From Desulfoprunum benzoelyticum (GTDB lineage: Bacteria > Desulfobacterota > Desulfobulbia > Desulfobulbales > Desulfocapsaceae): a stretch of DNA of 64,000 nucleotides. A program made the translations under genes and the position numbers. The notes beneath the pieces were generated by a model. It was not told the DNA's origin. It was given only the letters and a program-made list of their open reading frames with translations, and did no database searches. This document shows, piece after piece, positions 26,514 to 34,418 of this stretch. The DNA lies in contig NZ_JACHEO010000003.1 in assembly GCF_014201505.1 (NCBI RefSeq), positions 186,001 through 250,000 of the forward strand, written 5' to 3'. Every line of letters begins with the position of its first letter. The first letter of the stretch is position 1.

Positions 26514-27869
26514 TCAGATGGAACAGACGGCGCAGACGGAAGCGGTCCCATCCTTATCCAGCCGCTCGGCGAAACACTCGACGATATCGACCATCCATGC
26601 CTGCCGCAGGGAACACCAGTCGCCGCTCCACAGCCAGTGTATCTTCCGGGAAAAGAGCGGGGGGAGGCAGAAATCCCGCTCGACGGTGGGAGGGCGGAGA
26701 ATGGTCAGCAACTCCGGCAGGGTCGGCAGCCGCCAGTCGCGCCGGCCGGCCCAGCCCTGCCGCTTCAACTGCTCCACATACTCTCCCGCCTGCCTCCAGT
26801 CAAGCGGGAATTCCGAGCCCTGCCCCTGCCACAGCAAGCCGGTCAGGGGATCGAGGACAAGCCGGTCGCCCCCTGACCGCAATTGGTGTGGGTGGTATGC
26901 GGTCGGTCGCATCAACCGGTCGAGACCGACTTCCGCCTGCACCTGGCAATGACGGATGCGTTGTGCCTCCCGGCGCATGATCACCGCCGAACCCCGCTCC
27001 TCCTCGTCCTCCTCGTCCTCCTCGAACCGGCATCCGGCCGCCGAGGTCGCCTTCCAGGCGGCATAGACATCCTCCAGGCTCGAACGCATCCGCCTGGCGG
27101 TGGCGAACCGGTGCGACGGTTCGGGGGCAAGGCCGGACATGATCCACTCGTCCCAGCCTCCTCCCAGATCCGGCCGCAGACTGCTCGGCAGCGGCACGTC
27201 CCCCTGCGCCGGGGCAGCCAGGCGCCCGGTCAGGAGCCGATAGGCGAGCATCGCGGTGCTATAGATATCGGCCCGCTCGTCCGCCGCTTCGGGCCGGATT
27301 TCCTGCTCCGGGGCGGCATAGAAGGGCGACCCGACCTGCAGGCCCTTGATCCCCTGCCGCTCTTCGCCGCGAACCCGGGACAGACCGAAGTCGATGATCT
27401 TCACCCGGTCGTCGCCGGTCAGCATCAGATTGAAGGGTTTCAGATCCCGATGGACAATGCCGGCGAAGTGGAGGCGCTCCAACCCCTTCAGGGTCTGCAG
27501 CAGATAGCGGGTGGTCTTGGCGACCGAGATCGTGCGCGAGGGCCGCTCGACCTCGTAGGCTTCGCCGATCAAGGTGCCGAGCGAATGGGCGTAGTACTCG
27601 AGGACGATGAAGGGGTGGCCGCCTGCCTCGTCACAGTCCACCACCCCGGCGACATGGGCGTGGGCGATGCCGCCCATGATCCGGGCTTCGTCGAAGAACG
27701 CCTGCCGCAGCAGGTCCTCGCCGGCGAGATCGACCAGCAGTTCGTCCCGGGGGGCAAGGACCTTCAGGGCGACAATCCTGCCGGTGAGCGGCGCCCGCCC
27801 CTTGTAGACCACACTCATGCCGCCCCGGCCGAGACGGCCGACGACCTCGTATCTGCCGAGTTGATTCAT
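26514..27869 (-). CDS. Ser/Thr protein kinase with C-terminal DUF1566 domain
   Basis: This 451-residue protein has a Hanks-type kinase domain at about residues 5-265: GRGGMSVVYKG (glycine loop), VALKVL (Lys), HRDLKPFNLML (catalytic loop), DFGLSRV and AAPEQE. All catalytic residues are present. An acidic run (EEDEEDEEE) at about residue 285 links to a DUF1566/Lcl-type domain (VLDPLTGLLWQ, DWRLPTLPELLTIL, WLWSGDWCSL) at about 340-451. DUF1566 is common in surface or sensory proteins. No membrane helix is seen, so the fusion is probably cytoplasmic and may sense a ligand through the C-terminal domain. The ATG at 27869 overlaps the phosphoesterase stop by four bases (ATGA), so the two are translationally coupled. 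Confidence 0.85.
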   Translation of the reverse strand: MNQLGRYEVVGRLGRGGMSVVYKGRAPLTGRIVALKVLAPRDELLVDLAGEDLLRQAFFDEARIMGGIAHAHVAGVVDCDEAGGHPFIVLEYYAHSLGTLIGEAYEVERPSRTISVAKTTRYLLQTLKGLERLHFAGIVHRDLKPFNLMLTGDDRVKIIDFGLSRVRGEERQGIKGLQVGSPFYAAPEQEIRPEAADERADIYSTAMLAYRLLTGRLAAPAQGDVPLPSSLRPDLGGGWDEWIMSGLAPEPSHRFATARRMRSSLEDVYAAWKATSAAGCRFEEDEEDEEERGSAVIMRREAQRIRHCQVQAEVGLDRLMRPTAYHPHQLRSGGDRLVLDPLTGLLWQGQGSEFPLDWRQAGEYVEQLKRQGWAGRRDWRLPTLPELLTILRPPTVERDFCLPPLFSRKIHWLWSGDWCSLRQAWMVDIVECFAERLDKDGTASVCAVCSI

Positions 27870-28597
27870 GACCGGCACAGCCTCTCGGCATAGGCATCGG
27901 GAAAGCCAAGCCGACGGATCTTGGCGACGGTGATCCGGCAATCGTAGGGAACGAACAGCACCTGCAGCAACCGGGTGACCGAGTCCCACACCAGGTACTT
28001 GGCCCTCAGGTCGCCGTCCCGCGGCTGGCCGACGCTGCCGGCATTGACGATCTGCCCCATGTCCTCCGGCAGCCTGATCGTCCCCTCGGCCAGCGGCATA
28101 CGGACGATCTCTCCCTCCGTCTGCCGCACGAGCTGCAGGTCATGGGTATGACCGACAAAATAGAGCGATAGCGGGGATGAAGCGAAGAGTTCGGCTATCT
28201 TCCGATCAGTCTGTCTGAACAGGTAGATGAAAACCGATTCGGGCGGAAAACCGTGGACGAACAATGCCTCGGCCAGCAGCACGGAGCGCGGCAGACTGCG
28301 GCAATAGGCCAGGCTCTCTTCGCCAAGGAGCTGCTCGGTACGGACGTTGTTCTCCCGGGCCTGAAAATTCATCCACCGTCTCGCCTCCGTCGACTGCAGG
28401 GCCGCTTCGTGGTTGCCGAGTATCGCCAGGCATTTCAGTCTTCGCACCAACCGGACAACCCCCTCGGGATCGGGGCCGTAACCGATCATATCCCCGAGAC
28501 AGACGATCCGGTCCACCTCCCTGGCCCGGAGGTCGATCGCAACCGCTTCCAAGGCCTCCAAATTTCCATGAATATCTGAAAGAATCGCGATCCGCAT
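27866..28597 (-). CDS. Calcineurin-like metallophosphoesterase (YfcE/MJ0936-like)
   Basis: This 243-residue phosphoesterase has a dinuclear metal site: SDIHGN, GDMIGYGP, GNHE and GHTH are all intact. The short DUF2437/YfcE-like form hydrolyses phosphodiesters or phosphoprotein substrates. The start ATG at 28597 has AAGGAT close upstream; the open frame to 28738 is unlikely to be used. It is coupled by ATGA overlap to the protein kinase gene, which suggests that the pair may add and remove phosphate on common targets; this is inference. Confidence 0.88.
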   Translation of the reverse strand: MRIAILSDIHGNLEALEAVAIDLRAREVDRIVCLGDMIGYGPDPEGVVRLVRRLKCLAILGNHEAALQSTEARRWMNFQARENNVRTEQLLGEESLAYCRSLPRSVLLAEALFVHGFPPESVFIYLFRQTDRKIAELFASSPLSLYFVGHTHDLQLVRQTEGEIVRMPLAEGTIRLPEDMGQIVNAGSVGQPRDGDLRAKYLVWDSVTRLLQVLFVPYDCRITVAKIRRLGFPDAYAERLCRS

Positions 28598-28731
28598 ATC
28601 CTTGCCGGCTGATTGTCGATGAAATCGAGGCGTACCTTTCAGTTCCAGACTAGACCAAAGCAAAGTCGAGAGGCAAGTACTTTCACCGCCGGCTTGTCCC
28701 GCGAATCGCGACGCACACCACTTTGCAGCAC

Positions 28732-28760
28732 TTGACATGCACCGGAGGCCTTCTTATTTT
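28732..28760 (+). promoter_or_regulatory. Promoter of the hsp20 pair
   Basis: TTGACA (28732-28737) is spaced 17 bases from TATTTT (28755-28760), about 105 bases upstream of the first hsp20 ATG. A 16-bp perfect AT palindrome (AAATTATATATAATTT) follows at 28776-28791 and could be an operator. No sigma-32 CCCCAT box or CIRCE element is evident. Confidence 0.55.
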
Positions 28761-28867
28761 CTTTTTCGCATACCAAAATTATATATAATTTCAATCGAGT
28801 ACAATTAGCAGCAACAGATCAGGCCATCTTTCCATCAGTCCATCCATAACCAACAGGAGGTGCAGTT

Positions 28868-29317
28868 ATGCGAACGCGATTTCATGATCTGCAGCAGATG
28901 CTATCATCGATGGATGCCTTGCGGGACACCTTCAATCTGCTGAGCGGCGAGACATATGACCGTCTGCCGCGCTTCGAGGGCGGCTGGGGAACCCCTGACG
29001 GGTGGCCCAAGATGAACCTGTACGATACCGGAGAACAGCTGGAAATGCGCATCGAACTCCCCGGTTTCGCCCGGGAAGACATCCAGATCAAGGTCCAGGG
29101 CAATTACCTCGAGATCAGCGGCTCACGCAAGGCGGCCGGGCCGGAAGGATATACCGTCCACCGCCGGGAACGGGAGAACCCGACCTTCACCCGGAGCATG
29201 ACGCTTCCGATCGAAGTCGACAGCGGCCTGGCCTCGGCCTCGATCAAGAACGGCATGCTCAGTCTTGTCCTGCCGAAAAGCGTTGCGGCACGCCCGCAGC
29301 AGATAACCATCCGCTGA
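28868..29317 (+). CDS. Hsp20 family small heat-shock protein
   Basis: This 149-residue ATP-independent chaperone binds unfolding proteins. The alpha-crystallin domain spans about residues 48-149 (MRIELPGFAREDIQIKVQGN, YLEISGSRK, then ASIKNGMLSLVLPKS). The C-terminus lacks a clear IxI tail. GGAGGTG stands upstream of the ATG. It forms a pair with the second hsp20 gene 32 bases downstream, and both share one promoter. Paired, divergent Hsp20s are common and can form mixed oligomers. Confidence 0.93.
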   Translation: MRTRFHDLQQMLSSMDALRDTFNLLSGETYDRLPRFEGGWGTPDGWPKMNLYDTGEQLEMRIELPGFAREDIQIKVQGNYLEISGSRKAAGPEGYTVHRRERENPTFTRSMTLPIEVDSGLASASIKNGMLSLVLPKSVAARPQQITIR

Positions 29318-29349
29318 TGAAACGAGACGATCTGAACAGGAGGTCTGCC

Positions 29350-29736
29350 ATGACACAGGAAAACCCGATCGCCCAGACTGAAAAGACGGCCGTGGAGAAA
29401 CCGGCAAAACTCACCGTGCTGATCCCCAGCGTCGATATCTACGAGAACAACGATGAATATCTCGTGTACGCCGATCTGCCGGGAGTGAAGAAGGAGGATG
29501 TCAGCATCGATCTCGATAACGGCCAGCTGACCTTGATCGGCAACCGGTACGTGGAGGCGGTCAAGGGCCAGCTGATGGCAGAATTCAGCTCCGCCCAGTA
29601 CCGCCGCGTTTTTTCCGTACCGCAGGGGATCGATCTTGCCAGAGTCGACGCCGAACTCACCGACGGCGTCCTCAAACTGCACCTGCCCAAATCGGAGGCA
29701 GTCAAACCGCGGAAGATCGAGATCCGCGAAGGCTGA
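29350..29736 (+). CDS. Hsp20 family small heat-shock protein (second copy)
   Basis: This 128-residue protein has an alpha-crystallin domain (YLVYADLPGVKKEDVSIDLD, then QLTLIGNRYV and DAELTDGVLKLHLPKSE) and a C-terminal PRKIEIRE that contains an IEI-type anchoring motif. It is only distantly related to the first copy and has a short N-terminal arm. AGGAGG stands eight bases upstream of the ATG. It is probably co-transcribed with the first copy. Confidence 0.93.
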   Translation: MTQENPIAQTEKTAVEKPAKLTVLIPSVDIYENNDEYLVYADLPGVKKEDVSIDLDNGQLTLIGNRYVEAVKGQLMAEFSSAQYRRVFSVPQGIDLARVDAELTDGVLKLHLPKSEAVKPRKIEIREG

Positions 29737-29792
29737 CCGGCGTCAACGGCCTGCGTCGGGGCGGGCAACGATACCGTCTGCCCCGGCGCCGA

Positions 29793-31640
29793 TCAACCTC
29801 CGCTCTCCTTTTTGGCGTCGAGTTCAGCCCAGCGGTCGTACAGGGCATCGATCTCCTCGCCGATCTGTTGAAGATTCTCCCAGCACTCGGCAAGCCGGGC
29901 CGGATCGGCGACCGTCTCCGGCAATTCCATCGTCTGCTGCAGTCCTTCGTGCACAACCTCGGCGGCCGCAATCCGCTCCTCGAGCTGATCGAACTCGCGC
30001 TGTTCCAGGTACGAGAGACGGCCGGCCTTCTTCCGCCCCCCTTCGTCGGCAGACCCGGCCGTCACCGGCGCCGCCGCGGGACGATCAGCCTTTTCCCGTT
30101 CCTGGATATGGAACAGCCACTGTTCGTAATCGGCATACCAGGCCACGCCGCCGATGCCATCGAAACCGAGAATCCGGTCGCAGACGGCATCAAGCAGGAA
30201 GCGATCATGGGTGACCAGGACGAGGGCCCCGGGAAATTCCTGCAGGCTTTCCTCGAGGACATCGAGTGAGGGGATGTCGAGATCGTTCGTCGGTTCGTCA
30301 AGGAGCAGGATATCGGCCGGCTGCCGCATCAACGCGGCGATCAGGATGCGGGCCTGTTCACCGCCTGAGAGCTGTCCCAACGGCGTCTCCAGCTGGTCGA
30401 CACGAAAGAGAAATTTTTTTGCCCAGGACACCACGTGCAGAGATCGCCCCTGATAGACGACAGCGTCGCCATCCGGGGCCAGGGTCCGGCGCAACGTTAC
30501 CTCCGGTTGGATCTGCTCACGTCTCTGGTCAAAACTGACGATACGGACCCCGTCGGCCGGCTTCAGGACCCCGGCATCCGGTCGCAGGCCCGCAGGATCA
30601 ACGGCTGCGGCGAGAATCTGCATCAGGGTCGACTTCCCGCAGCCGTTTCTGCCCAGCAGACCGATCCTCGATCCCGGTGAGAGCTGGATATCAAGGCCGG
30701 AGAACAGCGTTTTGCCGGCAAATGATTTGGCGATACCGGTTCCCTCGAGCAGCTTTCTGGTTTTTCGCCCTGTCGCCTCGAAGTCGATCTGCACCGCCGA
30801 AGAAGCACGGTTGCGCGTCCTGACCCGGCTGAGTTCGTCCTGGAGACGGCCGGCCTCGTCAATCCGGTATCTGGCCTTGGTCGCCCGCGCCTTCGGTCCG
30901 CGGCGAAGCCATTCCGTCTCGCGTCGGACCTTGTTGGCAAGGCGTTCCTCCGCCTGGGTCTGAAGCGCGAGAAAGGCGGCCCGCTCTTCGAGAAACCTGG
31001 AGTAGCTGCCGTCAACCTGAAAAATCCCGTCAGGATACACTGCCGACAGCTCCGAAACCCGGTTGGTGCAGTTTTCGAGGAACTGCCGATCATGACTGAC
31101 CAGCAGGAAGGCGGAAACCCCCATCCCCTGCATGCCATTGAGCAGACCTTCGAGCCAGAGGATTCCTTCGATATCGAGATGGTTGGTCGGCTCATCCATC
31201 ACCAGCACATCCGGGGAGACAAGAAGCGATCGACAGATGGAGAGCCGCTTGCGCCAACCGCCGGACAATTCACCGACCGGGACCTTGTCCGCCCTGAACC
31301 CGGCGAGACTGAGCAGGGTCTGGACCCGGGTATAGCGTTCGGTCTCGGTAAAATGGGAATCCTGAAGTGCTTTAAGGAGGGTATCGGTGGCGGTCGCCTG
31401 CTCGTCGAACCTATCGGCCTGGGCGAGATAGCTGATCCGGGCAAGTTTCTGACAGACGACCTGACCCGAATCCGCATCCTCGATACCGCAGAGGATCCGC
31501 AGCAGCGTAGATTTCCCCGATCCGTTGGGGCCGACAAGCCCGATCCGTTCCCCTGTCGCAATCGACAGGTTGATATTGTGAAAGAGCGTGCGGGCGCCAT
31601 ACGATTTGCTCAGGCCTTTGCCGATGATCAGATTGGCCAT
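29793..31640 (-). CDS. uup: ABC-F family ATPase, Uup-like
   Basis: This 615-residue protein has two ABC domains and no membrane spans. The first has GPNGSGKSTLL and LSGGWRKRLSICR, with MDEPTNHLD; the second has GRNGCGKSTLM, LSGGEQARILIA and LLDEPTNDLD. Between them is a charged linker (RETEWLRRGPKARATKARYR), the ABC-F P-site tRNA interaction region. A coiled-coil C-terminal tail (about residues 535-615; LEQREFDQLEERIAAAE) is the Uup hallmark. Members act on ribosomes or branched DNA. It converges with the hsp20 pair. Confidence 0.92.
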   Translation of the reverse strand: MANLIIGKGLSKSYGARTLFHNINLSIATGERIGLVGPNGSGKSTLLRILCGIEDADSGQVVCQKLARISYLAQADRFDEQATATDTLLKALQDSHFTETERYTRVQTLLSLAGFRADKVPVGELSGGWRKRLSICRSLLVSPDVLVMDEPTNHLDIEGILWLEGLLNGMQGMGVSAFLLVSHDRQFLENCTNRVSELSAVYPDGIFQVDGSYSRFLEERAAFLALQTQAEERLANKVRRETEWLRRGPKARATKARYRIDEAGRLQDELSRVRTRNRASSAVQIDFEATGRKTRKLLEGTGIAKSFAGKTLFSGLDIQLSPGSRIGLLGRNGCGKSTLMQILAAAVDPAGLRPDAGVLKPADGVRIVSFDQRREQIQPEVTLRRTLAPDGDAVVYQGRSLHVVSWAKKFLFRVDQLETPLGQLSGGEQARILIAALMRQPADILLLDEPTNDLDIPSLDVLEESLQEFPGALVLVTHDRFLLDAVCDRILGFDGIGGVAWYADYEQWLFHIQEREKADRPAAAPVTAGSADEGGRKKAGRLSYLEQREFDQLEERIAAAEVVHEGLQQTMELPETVADPARLAECWENLQQIGEEIDALYDRWAELDAKKESGG

Positions 31641-31956
31641 TGTCGCCTCTTGTCGATCGAGTGGAGATCCGCTCCGGTGACGATTCGCACCGCTGCCGGA
31701 ACTGGGAAGCGGCCGGGAGCTGCCGGCCGCGACTGGTCATACTGAAAGCTCATCAGATTCAATTCTGCCATGGTGTCAAAGGCGTGGTTTGGTTGTGCAA
31801 TCAGGCATTGGTCCTTTTATTGTTGAACTATTGCCCTGTCAAGAGTATAAATTAGCCGGTTTTTCTGACGGCTCCTATCCTGCTGACGGTATAGGTTATT
31901 TAGTTATCACAACTAGTTATGTGATAGAGACATGCTAACCAGTATGGAACAAGTGA
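31641..31956. promoter_or_regulatory. Divergent intergenic region with a TATCACA/TGTGATA inverted repeat
   Basis: This is 316 bases between uup and the M23 peptidase gene. The inverted repeat TATCACA-N8-TGTGATA lies at 31905-31926, about 30 bases before the M23 start. No further gene is seen. Confidence 0.4.
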
Positions 31957-32919
31957 ATGAGCAATCATTTTTACATCATCCTCACCAGCGACAGCGGCAA
32001 AACCCGCCGCCTCTCCATCGATAGAAAGATTTTGACCGTCATCAGCGGCATGGTCCTGCTGACCCTTGTGGCTCTGGTCGTTTCATCATCGTTGACCCTG
32101 GGCCTTTTTGCTACCAACCGCCACCACGCCAAACAGATCGGCCATCTCCGCGAGCAGCTCCGGCACAGCACGCAACTCCTTGCCAGACAACAGCAGAGTT
32201 CAGAGCAGATGAAACAGCAGATGAGCCTTGAAATTGCCAACCTGGAGATGGACAAGGCCCGGCAGGCCGCTTCATTTTCCGAGGAAAAAAACGAGATCAT
32301 CGCCTCCACCGTCTCCGAATTGAATGCCCGGAGTGAACACCTCAAAGAGGTCATGGATTCACTCGGCCTCAAGATCAAAAGGAGCTCTTACGCCAGACAG
32401 GACAGCGGCGGCCCCTTCGTCCCCAGCGACAACAGCGAACACGATCAGCTGCTCGTCACGACAGAAAAATATCTTGAAACGGTTCGCTACACACCTTTAG
32501 GCAAACCGGTTCCCGGCCCCATTTCCTCCCGGTTCGGTTCTCGTCTGGACCCTGTGAACAATGAGGGCGCCTATCACACCGGCCTCGATTTCCGGGCCGG
32601 CAAAGGCGACAAGGTCTTTGCGACCGGCGCCGGTGTTGTCGTCATGGCCAGCCGGAACGGAAACTATGGAAACAATGTCCAGGTCGACCATGGCAACGGC
32701 TATGTATCGAGTTTCGCCCACCTCGACCGCTTCCTGGTCAAGAAGGGGGATCGTGTCGAGCGAGGGCAGGTCATCGGCCTGGTCGGCAGCACCGGCAGGA
32801 CCACCGGCGCCCATCTCCACTATGAAATTTCTCTCAACAACAAGACGATCAATCCGGAAAAGTTGATGCAAGTTGCCGGCATTACCCTCCCTGGCCCCCG
32901 CCCTTCGACCAGGAATTAA
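31957..32919 (+). CDS. M23 family metallopeptidase with membrane anchor and coiled coil
   Basis: This 320-residue peptidoglycan endopeptidase has an N-terminal membrane helix (about residues 26-52; ILTVISGMVLLTLVALVVSS), a periplasmic coiled coil (55-135) and a LytM/M23 domain at about 195-300. The zinc ligands are in HTGLDFRAG (H...D) and HLHYEISLN, with the glycine-rich SSRFGSRLDPV before them. It resembles MepM/NlpD-type enzymes that cut cross-links or activate amidases. A bactofilin remnant follows in an overlapping frame, a gene order known for M23-bactofilin pairs in cell-shape control. Confidence 0.9.
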   Translation: MSNHFYIILTSDSGKTRRLSIDRKILTVISGMVLLTLVALVVSSSLTLGLFATNRHHAKQIGHLREQLRHSTQLLARQQQSSEQMKQQMSLEIANLEMDKARQAASFSEEKNEIIASTVSELNARSEHLKEVMDSLGLKIKRSSYARQDSGGPFVPSDNSEHDQLLVTTEKYLETVRYTPLGKPVPGPISSRFGSRLDPVNNEGAYHTGLDFRAGKGDKVFATGAGVVVMASRNGNYGNNVQVDHGNGYVSSFAHLDRFLVKKGDRVERGQVIGLVGSTGRTTGAHLHYEISLNNKTINPEKLMQVAGITLPGPRPSTRN

Positions 32920-33230
32920 TCACCAATCGCGATATCACCGAAGGAGATCATCTCATTCTCAGTGAGACCGGAAAAATCATCGGCAACATCAGGGCAGTCT
33001 CGTTTAACCGTTACGGCACCCTTGAAGGTGATGTCCAGGCCAGCAGCGTTATCGCCAGAAAGACCTGATCGAGTCATGACAGAATCGAAGATATGAACCT
33101 GACAGTCGAGCCTGGTGCAGCGATCGACGGCGAGCTCAGAACCGCGGCCAAAGATCTGCGTCAAAGCGAAGAAAGAGAACAGACTCCATCGTCGTCATCT
33201 CCTGCCGTCGCTGGCGACACCCATGAGTAA
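32913..33230 (+). pseudogene. Broken bactofilin (polymer-forming cytoskeletal protein)
   Basis: The frame reads ITEGDHLILSETGKIIGN, then RAVSFNRYGTLEGDVQASSV, an in-frame UGA at 33066-33068, and continues NLTVEPGAAIDGELRTA. This is the right-handed beta-helix repeat of bactofilins, a cytoskeletal polymer often encoded next to M23 peptidases. It lacks a start codon and the N-terminus and is interrupted by UGA. No SECIS hairpin follows the UGA, and no redox cysteine is expected there, so selenocysteine is unlikely. The stop TAA overlaps the start of the zinc-ribbon gene, which suggests an originally intact, translationally coupled gene. A frameshifted fusion with the peptidase is the alternative. 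Confidence 0.5.
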
Positions 33231-33498
33231 CCCCTCCCGCAGATCTCCGCGCCCCCGCACGCTGACCGAGTCGGCATTCATCCCGCGCATCAAGTGCCCA
33301 CATTGCGGCAATGATCTCGAATTCTTTGAAGTCAGTGAAGATGCAGTTGTCGTCACGCACTACGTCCAGAATCCGGACAGCAGTTTTTCCATCGAGGACA
33401 GAAGTATTCAGTCAACAGGAGAAAGCCGACTCTTCTGTGGAAGCTGCGAGGAAGATCTGAGCGAGTTGCATCAACGCTTCTCCAATATGATTTTCTAA
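33223..33498 (+). CDS. Small zinc-ribbon protein, unknown function
   Basis: This 91-residue protein has two CxxC pairs (IKCPHCGNDLEFFEV and LFCGSCEEDL) forming a probable zinc ribbon. A basic N-terminus (NPSRRSPRPR) could bind nucleic acid. It starts at the ATG 33223, inside the end of the bactofilin frame, and ends just before a bidirectional terminator. No catalytic domain is seen. Its place after the M23-bactofilin genes suggests one transcript. Confidence 0.75.
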   Translation: MSNPSRRSPRPRTLTESAFIPRIKCPHCGNDLEFFEVSEDAVVVTHYVQNPDSSFSIEDRSIQSTGESRLFCGSCEEDLSELHQRFSNMIF

Positions 33499-33545
33499 CC
33501 GGCCAGGATATTACTTTTCCCCACGGAGAAATGTCCACCTGGCAT

Positions 33546-33579
33546 AAAAAAAGGGCTGCCGATCGGCAGCCCTTTTTTT
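33546..33579. terminator. Bidirectional rho-independent terminator
   Basis: GGGCTGCC-GATC-GGCAGCCC (33553-33572) is flanked by seven A on the left and seven T on the right. It separates the convergent zinc-ribbon and dsrC genes and should stop transcription from both sides. Confidence 0.95.
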
Positions 33580-33605
33580 ATATCCTTATCGCTCTGATTC
33601 TGGAA

Positions 33606-33926
33606 TCAGACGCAACCGGTCGGTTTAGGAAGACCAGCCATCTTGCAGGCTCCCTTGCCGGGTCCTGACGGGAACAGCTCATAGATCCTCTTGAGCGGGA
33701 AACCTGTGGTCTTGGAGAGAATACGGACCATCGGGGCAATACCGTTCTTCTTATAGTACTCCTGCAGAGCATCGATAACCTTGGTATGCTCATCGGTCAG
33801 TTCGGAAATACCTTCAGAACTTTTTACATAGTCTACCCAATTGTCATTCCACTCTTCCATTCCCTTGAGCAGGAATCCATCCTCATCTACCTGGAAGGTC
33901 GAACCGTTGTGTTCAAGCGTTGGCAT
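33606..33926 (-). CDS. dsrC: DsrC, sulfur-relay protein of dissimilatory sulfite reduction
   Basis: This 106-residue protein is the substrate carrier of dissimilatory sulfite reductase. It opens with EHNGSTFQVDEDGFL and ends with the swinging arm KGACKMAGLPKPTGCV, which holds both redox cysteines (Cys94 and Cys105). Both are needed to form the DsrC trisulfide. This identifies a dissimilatory sulfur metabolism and separates it from TusE, which has only the last cysteine. GGAGG stands upstream of the ATG. It is a single gene with its own promoter and terminator, as is usual in sulfate reducers. Confidence 0.96.
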   Translation of the reverse strand: MPTLEHNGSTFQVDEDGFLLKGMEEWNDNWVDYVKSSEGISELTDEHTKVIDALQEYYKKNGIAPMVRILSKTTGFPLKRIYELFPSGPGKGACKMAGLPKPTGCV

Positions 33927-34418
33927 TTTAAAACCTCCTTAAATATTTTTCTGTGGCTCTCACCGTTGTTTGAGTCGGCTGAAAACTAATTACGCCTTAT
34001 TACTATAGGGATAAAAGTTTGTCAAGTGAATGGGCAATCATTTATAATTTCGCCGTCTCTTCAAGCAGACACTCGGATTTGCTTATTTTTCAACAGCTCA
34101 TCGCCCGGCATCGAACCCCTGACGCAGGGTTGATCCGGACGGTTTGAATCAGATCCTCCCTGCTACCCGGGAAGTCTGGGCCCTACACTAATCGATATCT
34201 TGCATATGTTCAAATATTATTCCGCCTTTTTCCCAGACCTCTCTGCAGGCCGATATGATCTGTGTCCATGCCGCCTCGTGTCCGGTCCGTACCTCCGGTT
34301 TTACTTGCATGGAGGAAGAAGAAAGAGTAAATCCATGTAGACCTGCGACAAATAATCAAGAGGAACCTCTTTCTCCTCCTCCCTTCAACGCCTGCCTATC
34401 CGCCATTTCACGACAACC
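33927..34418. other. Intergenic region between dsrC and ppiD
   Basis: These 492 bases contain the dsrC promoter (33997-34025) and a GC-rich segment at 34100-34185 that has a tRNA-like T-loop string but does not fold as a tRNA. No coding frame is convincing. Confidence 0.5.
33997..34025 (-). promoter_or_regulatory. Promoter of dsrC
   Basis: On the minus strand a perfect TTGACA (34025-34020) is spaced 17 bases from TAATAA (34002-33997). It lies about 70 bases upstream of the dsrC ATG, as expected for a strongly expressed gene. Confidence 0.65.

Noticed and set aside
33066..33068. The UGA in the bactofilin frame as a fifth selenocysteine codon.
   Set aside because: No hairpin of SECIS type follows, and bactofilin repeats have no redox cysteine at that place. 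The frame also lacks a start codon.
34095..34190. A tRNA-like segment on the minus strand with GGTTCGAT and a TTCAA string, considered as tRNA-Sec (selC).
   Set aside because: No 7- or 8-bp acceptor stem and no anticodon stem can be formed around the strings, and no CCA end follows.
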